Notes under the pieces: model-generated
The model's database searches: none
What the model saw: only the letters and a program-made list of their open reading frames with translations
What the model was told of the DNA's origin: nothing
Part shown: positions 59,686-64,000 of the stretch, piece after piece
How positions within the stretch are numbered: position 1 is the first letter of the stretch
Layout: every line of letters begins with the position of its first letter
Program-made: the position numbers and the translations under genes
Origin: Pseudomonas sp. CHM02
GTDB lineage: Bacteria; Pseudomonadota; Gammaproteobacteria; Pseudomonadales; Pseudomonadaceae
Direction: 5' to 3'
Assembly (NCBI RefSeq): GCF_000612585.1
Contig: NZ_JFCA01000020.1
Coordinates: forward strand, 1-64,000
DNA: 64,000 bases

Positions 59686-62226
59686 TTACGCCAGCCGGCC
59701 GAGCATTTCCTTGGCCTCGCCACGCTGAGTCTCGTCACCTTCAGTCAGCACTTCGGTGAGGATGTCCCGTGCGCCGTCAGCGTCGCCCATGTCGATATAG
59801 GCCTGGGCCAGGTCGAGCTTGGTGGCAACCTCGTCGGTGCCGGAGAGGAAGTCGAATTCCGGCTCGTCATCGCCCTGTGCCGCGTCTTCCGCGGTGAACG
59901 ACGGCTCGATGGACGGATGCTCCAGGCTCTGGGACAGACGATCCAGCTCGGCGTTGACATCATCCAGCTCCGACGCGAACGCATCAGGCTGGGCGGCAGC
60001 TTCAGGCTCGTCGGCCAGGGACAGGTCGAAATCTTCCGGCAGGTCGAAGTCATCCAGGGCCGCAGGCGTCAGGGTCGGCGGCTCGACGGCCGGCACGTCC
60101 TTCATCTGGTCTTCCAGGCCCGAGAGGAAGTCGTCATCGGATTGCGCCGAAGACGGCGCATCCAGTTGCAGGTCCAGGTCGAAGTCCGACAGGTCATCCG
60201 GGCTGGCCTTGGCTTCGGTCTGCTGCTGCAGGACCGACTCGAATGTCGGCTGGTCGCCCTTGACGTCAGCCGGCGAAGCCTCTTCCAGATCGTCCAGGCT
60301 CAGATCGAAATCGGTGTCGAAAGCCTCCGGCGCAGGCGCAACCGGTTTGTCTTCGAGCAAATCCTTGACGTACTGAGCATCCAGGGCCGCGGCAGCCACC
60401 GCAGCACTGACGCCCGCCGCCAGCACAGCCATGGCCGGGAAGCGACTCTTGAGCTGCTCGACCTGGGCATGGTTTTCACCATTGGCCACCAGTTGACGTT
60501 CCTGGGTAACGAAACCGTCCTTGTCGTTTTGCAGGCCATAGACTTCCATCAGCTTCAAACGCAGGTCGCTGCGCTTGGGCTCGTGCTTGATCGCTTGCTG
60601 CAGCACATCGGCGGCCTGGTTCAGGTGGCCACGGTCGATATGGGATTGGGCCTGGGCCAGCGCATCGCTGGCGTTTACCGGAGCCACGGCAACAGCCAGC
60701 GGCGCGAGCACGGAAGCAACGGTCGGCACCGCAACGGCCGGTGCGGCTACCGGAGCCGGTGCTGGCGCGGCGGCCAGCTTGACGTTCGGCGGCGGCACTT
60801 CCAGGCCTTCGAAGCTGTCCGGTGGCAAGTCGTGATCGATGTTCGAGCTGAACACCGGCTCTTCAGCCAGGGCCCGCGCCATACGCAGATGCTTTTCCTC
60901 TTCGAGGCGCGCGTTACGATGGCGCGCCCACAACAACAGGAGCAACAGCACCAGCAGGCCAGCCGCACCGCCGATCACACCGAGCACGATCGGGTTGGTC
61001 AGCAGGTCATTGAATTTACCCTCGGTGCTGTCAGGCGCCGCATCGGCCTTGGCCGGCTCAGGCGCGGGCGCAGGGGTAGCTGGGGCCGCGGCTGCCGGGG
61101 CAGTAGCCGGCTCGCCGGCCAACTGCGCGGGCATCGCCGCCGTGGCCGACGCAGCCGGAACGCCCTTTTCAGCCTGCAAACGGGCGAGTTGATCGTTTTT
61201 CAGTTGAATCAGCTTTTGCAGCTTGTCCAACTGGCTTTGCAGGTCTGCCGCACGGCTTTTCAGTTCTTCGTTGTCACGACGGGTCGTGTCCAACTGTTCC
61301 TGGGTCATCGCCAGCTTGTCGCTCAGGGCCGAGCTGTCGCCGACCTTGCCTTTGGCGCCCTTCCTGGCCGCCTCGGCCGAGACCAGGCTCAAGTTGTCCT
61401 TGGTTTGGGTGCTCGCGGGCGCATTGCCCGCCTGGGTGCGCTTGGTAGCATCCAGTTGCTGCTTGCCCGCCACCGGATTGGTGGCGGCACGCCGGCCCTG
61501 GCGCCAGGCGGCATTCTGCGCGCTCACTTCGGCAATCGCCTGGGGCTGCGGCAACGCGGTGCTTTGTACGGTGTCTGGCAGGCGCAGGACCTGACCGGTT
61601 TTCAGACGGTTGATATTGCCGTCGATGAACGCGTCCGGGTTCAGCGCCTGGATCGCCAGCATGGTCTGCTGAACCGAAGCGCCGTTGCGGTTCTTCGCGG
61701 CAATTTCCCACAAGGTGTCACGGGATGTGGTGGTGTGCTGTGCGGATTTGCTCGCGGCAGGCGCGGTGCTGGCCGGCGCAGCCAAGCGCGGTGCCGGTGC
61801 GGCCACCGTCGGAGCCGGCTGGTCAAACTTGGCCGGGTCGAGCAAGACGCTGTAGTCACGCATCAAACGGCCATTGGGCCATTGCACCTGCAACAGGAAG
61901 CGTACGTAGGAATCAGGCAGTGGCTTGCTGGAGGTGACGCGCACCACGCTGCGGCCGTTGGGGTTGACCACCGGGGTGAAGGTCAGGTCATCGAGAAACG
62001 CCTGGCGATCAACGCCCGCATCCACAAACGCCTGGGACGAGGCCAGGCTCGGCGTGATCTCGGAAGCCGTGAGGCCACCGACATCGAGCAATTCGATTTC
62101 CACCGCCAGCGGCTGGTTCAACTTCGACTTGAGGGTCATCTCCCCCAGCTGCAGCGCCTGCGCCATACCGGAGGACAGCGCCGAGGCGGCCGCTATTGCT
62201 AACACCAGTTTGCGAACTTGAACCAT
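59686..62226 (-). CDS. fimV: FimV, inner-membrane peptidoglycan-binding motility protein
   Basis: The 846-residue protein has a signal sequence (about 1-24, ending MAQA), an N-terminal FimV domain (LQLGEMTLKSKLNQPLAVEIELL), a LysM-type peptidoglycan-binding segment (about 165-220, DTLWEIAAKN...LKTGQVLRLP), a coiled coil (about 310-360), a membrane helix (IVLGVIGGAAGLLVLLLLLL, about 420-440), an acidic Asp-rich cytoplasmic region and the C-terminal FimV/TPR motif (KLDLAQAYIDMGDADGARDIL). In P. aeruginosa it organises the type IV pilus machinery, twitching motility and CyaB activation at the pole. The start follows AGGATGAGG. Confidence 0.95.
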   Translation of the reverse strand: MVQVRKLVLAIAAASALSSGMAQALQLGEMTLKSKLNQPLAVEIELLDVGGLTASEITPSLASSQAFVDAGVDRQAFLDDLTFTPVVNPNGRSVVRVTSSKPLPDSYVRFLLQVQWPNGRLMRDYSVLLDPAKFDQPAPTVAAPAPRLAAPASTAPAASKSAQHTTTSRDTLWEIAAKNRNGASVQQTMLAIQALNPDAFIDGNINRLKTGQVLRLPDTVQSTALPQPQAIAEVSAQNAAWRQGRRAATNPVAGKQQLDATKRTQAGNAPASTQTKDNLSLVSAEAARKGAKGKVGDSSALSDKLAMTQEQLDTTRRDNEELKSRAADLQSQLDKLQKLIQLKNDQLARLQAEKGVPAASATAAMPAQLAGEPATAPAAAAPATPAPAPEPAKADAAPDSTEGKFNDLLTNPIVLGVIGGAAGLLVLLLLLLWARHRNARLEEEKHLRMARALAEEPVFSSNIDHDLPPDSFEGLEVPPPNVKLAAAPAPAPVAAPAVAVPTVASVLAPLAVAVAPVNASDALAQAQSHIDRGHLNQAADVLQQAIKHEPKRSDLRLKLMEVYGLQNDKDGFVTQERQLVANGENHAQVEQLKSRFPAMAVLAAGVSAAVAAAALDAQYVKDLLEDKPVAPAPEAFDTDFDLSLDDLEEASPADVKGDQPTFESVLQQQTEAKASPDDLSDFDLDLQLDAPSSAQSDDDFLSGLEDQMKDVPAVEPPTLTPAALDDFDLPEDFDLSLADEPEAAAQPDAFASELDDVNAELDRLSQSLEHPSIEPSFTAEDAAQGDDEPEFDFLSGTDEVATKLDLAQAYIDMGDADGARDILTEVLTEGDETQRGEAKEMLGRLA

Positions 62227-62388
62227 AGCCTCATCCTTTGTTTGAACACTCCCCGGCCTGCGAGAAGGTTGGTAACCGCTGCCATAAGGCATGGCGAGCC
62301 GATAGGTCACCGACGCGCAACTTTTCCTGCCTGGGGCCAAGCATAGCGCTTGGCTAGAATCAATCTACAAATTGCCGCCAAGTATCTT

Positions 62389-63399
62389 TTACGCAAGGCC
62401 TTTTATCAACAACTGCGCCAGCTGCACGGCATTTAACGCGGCGCCTTTGCGTACGTTATCTGACGTCAGCCACAGATTTAGTTCCGCCGGGTCATCCACG
62501 CCCGCGCGAACCCGCCCTACGTAGACCACGTCCTGGCCGACTGCGTCGCCCACCGCCGTGGGGTAGTCACCCTCGTCCACCCGCTCGATACCGGGGGCGG
62601 CGTCGAGTGCACGGTTCACGGCGGCAAGGTCGACCGGCGCACCGAGTTGCAGGGACACAGTCAGGCTATCGCCAAAAAACACCGGGGCTTGAACGCAAGT
62701 TGCGGAAATCTTTAGCAAAGGAGTTTCCAGCACTGCGCGCAGTTCGTGTATCAGCCTTTTCTCCAGATCCGTATGACCTTGCACATCTGGCTTTCCGACT
62801 TGCGCCAGCAGGTTGAAGGCCATCTGCCGATCAAAGAACTTCGGCTCCAGCGGGCGCACATTCAACAGCTCGGCGGTCTGCCGGGCCAGCTCGCTCACGG
62901 CCTCGCGCCCCAGGGCTGACACGGCCAGATTGGCGGTGACGCTCACACGCTGGATATCCAGCAACCCCCGCAATGGCGCAAGGACCACCGCCAGATGGGT
63001 CGCCGATGGGCTTGGGCTGCCAATCCGGAAGGGTTTCTGCATACCCTCCAAGACATGGGCATTGGCTTCCGGCACCACTTGCGGCGCCTGCTCGGCGGGC
63101 AATGCACCCGACAGATCAATCAGGGAGCAGCCCGCCGCCGTGGCACGCGGGGCAAAACTCAAGGTGACCGCCGGCCCCGCCGCAAAGAACGCCAGCTGTA
63201 CTTTGCTGAAGTCAAACTCATCGACTTCCCTCACCCGCACGTTCTTGCCACGAAACGGCACCGATGCGCCGGCGGAGTTACTGCCTGCCAGCAAATGCAG
63301 GGTGCCCACCGGGAAGTCCAGTTCTTCGAGGATCTGCACCAGGGTTTCACCCACCGTGCCGGTGGCGCCGATCACGGCGATATCAAAGGTCTGGGTCAT
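62389..63399 (-). CDS. Aspartate-semialdehyde dehydrogenase-like protein (Usg-1 type), catalytic Cys absent
   Basis: The 336-residue protein has the ASADH fold: IAVIGATGTVGETLVQILEELDFP, LHLLAGSNSAG, and the C-terminal half with ISATCVQAPVFFGDSLTVSLQL. Where true enzymes have NPNC with the nucleophilic Cys, this one reads GSPSPSATHL (about 127-136), without any Cys. This matches the Usg-1 homologues that accompany asd in Pseudomonas and have no known activity. The ATG used follows GAGG; a longer frame adds six residues. It follows asd by about 150 bases. Confidence 0.9.
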   Translation of the reverse strand: MTQTFDIAVIGATGTVGETLVQILEELDFPVGTLHLLAGSNSAGASVPFRGKNVRVREVDEFDFSKVQLAFFAAGPAVTLSFAPRATAAGCSLIDLSGALPAEQAPQVVPEANAHVLEGMQKPFRIGSPSPSATHLAVVLAPLRGLLDIQRVSVTANLAVSALGREAVSELARQTAELLNVRPLEPKFFDRQMAFNLLAQVGKPDVQGHTDLEKRLIHELRAVLETPLLKISATCVQAPVFFGDSLTVSLQLGAPVDLAAVNRALDAAPGIERVDEGDYPTAVGDAVGQDVVYVGRVRAGVDDPAELNLWLTSDNVRKGAALNAVQLAQLLIKGLA

Positions 63400-63495
63400 A
63401 GGGGCTGCCTCGGGCATTGCGGGGGGAGCGGCACTTTACCGGGTGACTGGGGGTGAGGCAATTAACCCGGCTTTTGTGGTGTGGCTGATGGCCAA

Positions 63496-63529
63496 TAAAA
63501 AACCCGCGCCTGTCACCAGAGCGCGGGTT
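63496..63529 (-). terminator. Terminator after asd
   Basis: AACCCGCGC (63501-63509) and GCGCGGGTT (63521-63529) form a perfect 9-bp stem with an 11-base loop; on the minus strand six T follow. It separates asd from the asd-like gene. Confidence 0.9.
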
Positions 63530-63549
63530 TCTAATATTGCCTCAAGCGA

Positions 63550-64000
63550 TCAACGCTCCAGCAGAATCCGCAGCATGCGGCGCAGCGGTTCGGCCGCGCC
63601 CCACAGCAGCTGGTCGCCCACCGTGAACGCGCCCAGGAACTGGCTGCCCATGTTCAGCTTGCGCAGACGGCCCACCGGCACGTTCAGGGTGCCGGTAACC
63701 TTGGTAGGGCTCAGCTCCTGCATGCTGATATCACGGTTGTTCGGCACCAGCTTGACCCAAGGGTTGTGCTGGCTGATCAACGCTTCGATATCGGCGATCG
63801 GCACGTCTTTGTTCAGTTTGATGGTCAGCGCCTGGCTGTGGCAGCGCATGGCGCCGATACGAACGCAGATGCCATCCACCGGGATGGGGCTCTTGAAGCG
63901 ACCGAGGATCTTGTTGGTCTCGGCCTGGGCCTTCCACTCTTCGCGGCTCTGGCCGTTCGGCAGTTCTTTGTCGATCCACGGGATCAGGCTACCGGCCAAT
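63550..64000 (-). CDS. asd: Aspartate-semialdehyde dehydrogenase (C-terminal part, runs off the window)
   Basis: About 150 residues of the C-terminus are present; the N-terminal 220 lie beyond the right edge. [50 protein letters not shown] with the catalytic His, and [21 protein letters not shown] are the signature of the gammaproteobacterial enzyme. It reduces aspartyl phosphate to the semialdehyde in lysine, methionine and threonine synthesis. In contrast to the adjacent Usg-1-like paralogue, this is the active enzyme. Confidence 0.96.
   Translation of the reverse strand, partial: LAGSLIPWIDKELPNGQSREEWKAQAETNKILGRFKSPIPVDGICVRIGAMRCHSQALTIKLNKDVPIADIEALISQHNPWVKLVPNNRDISMQELSPTKVTGTLNVPVGRLRKLNMGSQFLGAFTVGDQLLWGAAEPLRRMLRILLER

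Noticed and set aside
59917..62202. 761-codon plus-strand open frame
   Set aside because: It is the antisense of fimV. The frame is kept open by GC-rich codon bias, and the protein has no recognisable domain or ribosome site.
1..64000. CRISPR array, phage structural genes or conjugation genes
   Set aside because: I looked for regularly spaced repeats, capsid/tail or relaxase-type proteins and saw none. Apart from the integrase, the IS5 element and the IS3 remnant there is no mobile-element machinery in the window.

Overview
The window is Pseudomonas chromosome, most likely of the P. fluorescens group. The right part (about 50.4-64 kb) carries the conserved minus-strand order asd, asd-like (usg), fimV, truA, trpF, accD, folC, dedD, cvpA, purF, metZ, SDR, then tRNA-Val and two tRNA-Asp genes. 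This core is GC-rich and contains REP-type inverted repeats typical of the genus.

Left of the tRNA-Asp pair lies about 50 kb of accessory DNA. It begins with a tyrosine integrase (48433-49743), a fragment of a tRNA-Pro gene and an intact IS5-family insertion sequence (47114-48305). It then runs to the left edge through catabolic and redox genes with many regulators (MarR, HxlR, GntR, AraC, three LysR). The first 2.2 kb are decayed and hold gene fragments and an IS3 remnant. The island's left end is not in the window.

Three catabolic blocks stand out. Block 1 (2664-4848) is a two-subunit class I fumarase/tartrate-dehydratase-type hydro-lyase with its own GntR regulator. Block 2 (9365-17983, divergent from a LysR gene) is a branched-chain-amino-acid-type ABC importer, with LivM and LivG fused into one protein, behind three SDR dehydrogenases and a quinone-oxidoreductase-type enzyme. 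Block 3 (19082-28480) is an eight-gene minus-strand cluster: family III CoA-transferase, aldehyde dehydrogenase, MaoC hydratase, a protein closely resembling mesaconyl-CoA C1-C4 CoA transferase (Mct), GntP permease, GMC alcohol dehydrogenase, mesaconyl-C4-CoA hydratase-like protein (Meh) and a CitE/Mcl-type lyase. Block 3 contains relatives of the second-cycle enzymes of the 3-hydroxypropionate bicycle, here joined to an alcohol/aldehyde oxidation front end and a carboxylate permease. I infer catabolism of a C5 branched dicarboxylate or its alcohol precursor through mesaconyl-CoA and citramalyl-CoA to acetyl-CoA and pyruvate. This is the most interesting system in the window.

From 28.8 to 47 kb come smaller redox units: SDR plus luciferase-like oxidoreductase, a lactonase-type metallo-beta-lactamase fold protein with an unknown neighbour, an Old Yellow Enzyme, AraC, an enolase-superfamily dehydratase, aldo/keto reductases, a quinone reductase/flavin reductase/AKR/YciI operon, and a LysR-controlled SDR plus two antibiotic-biosynthesis-monooxygenase-fold proteins. 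Between 34.6 and 38.2 kb an araC-AKR convergent pair has been duplicated and reciprocally decayed; a third fragment lies at 1.15-1.36 kb.
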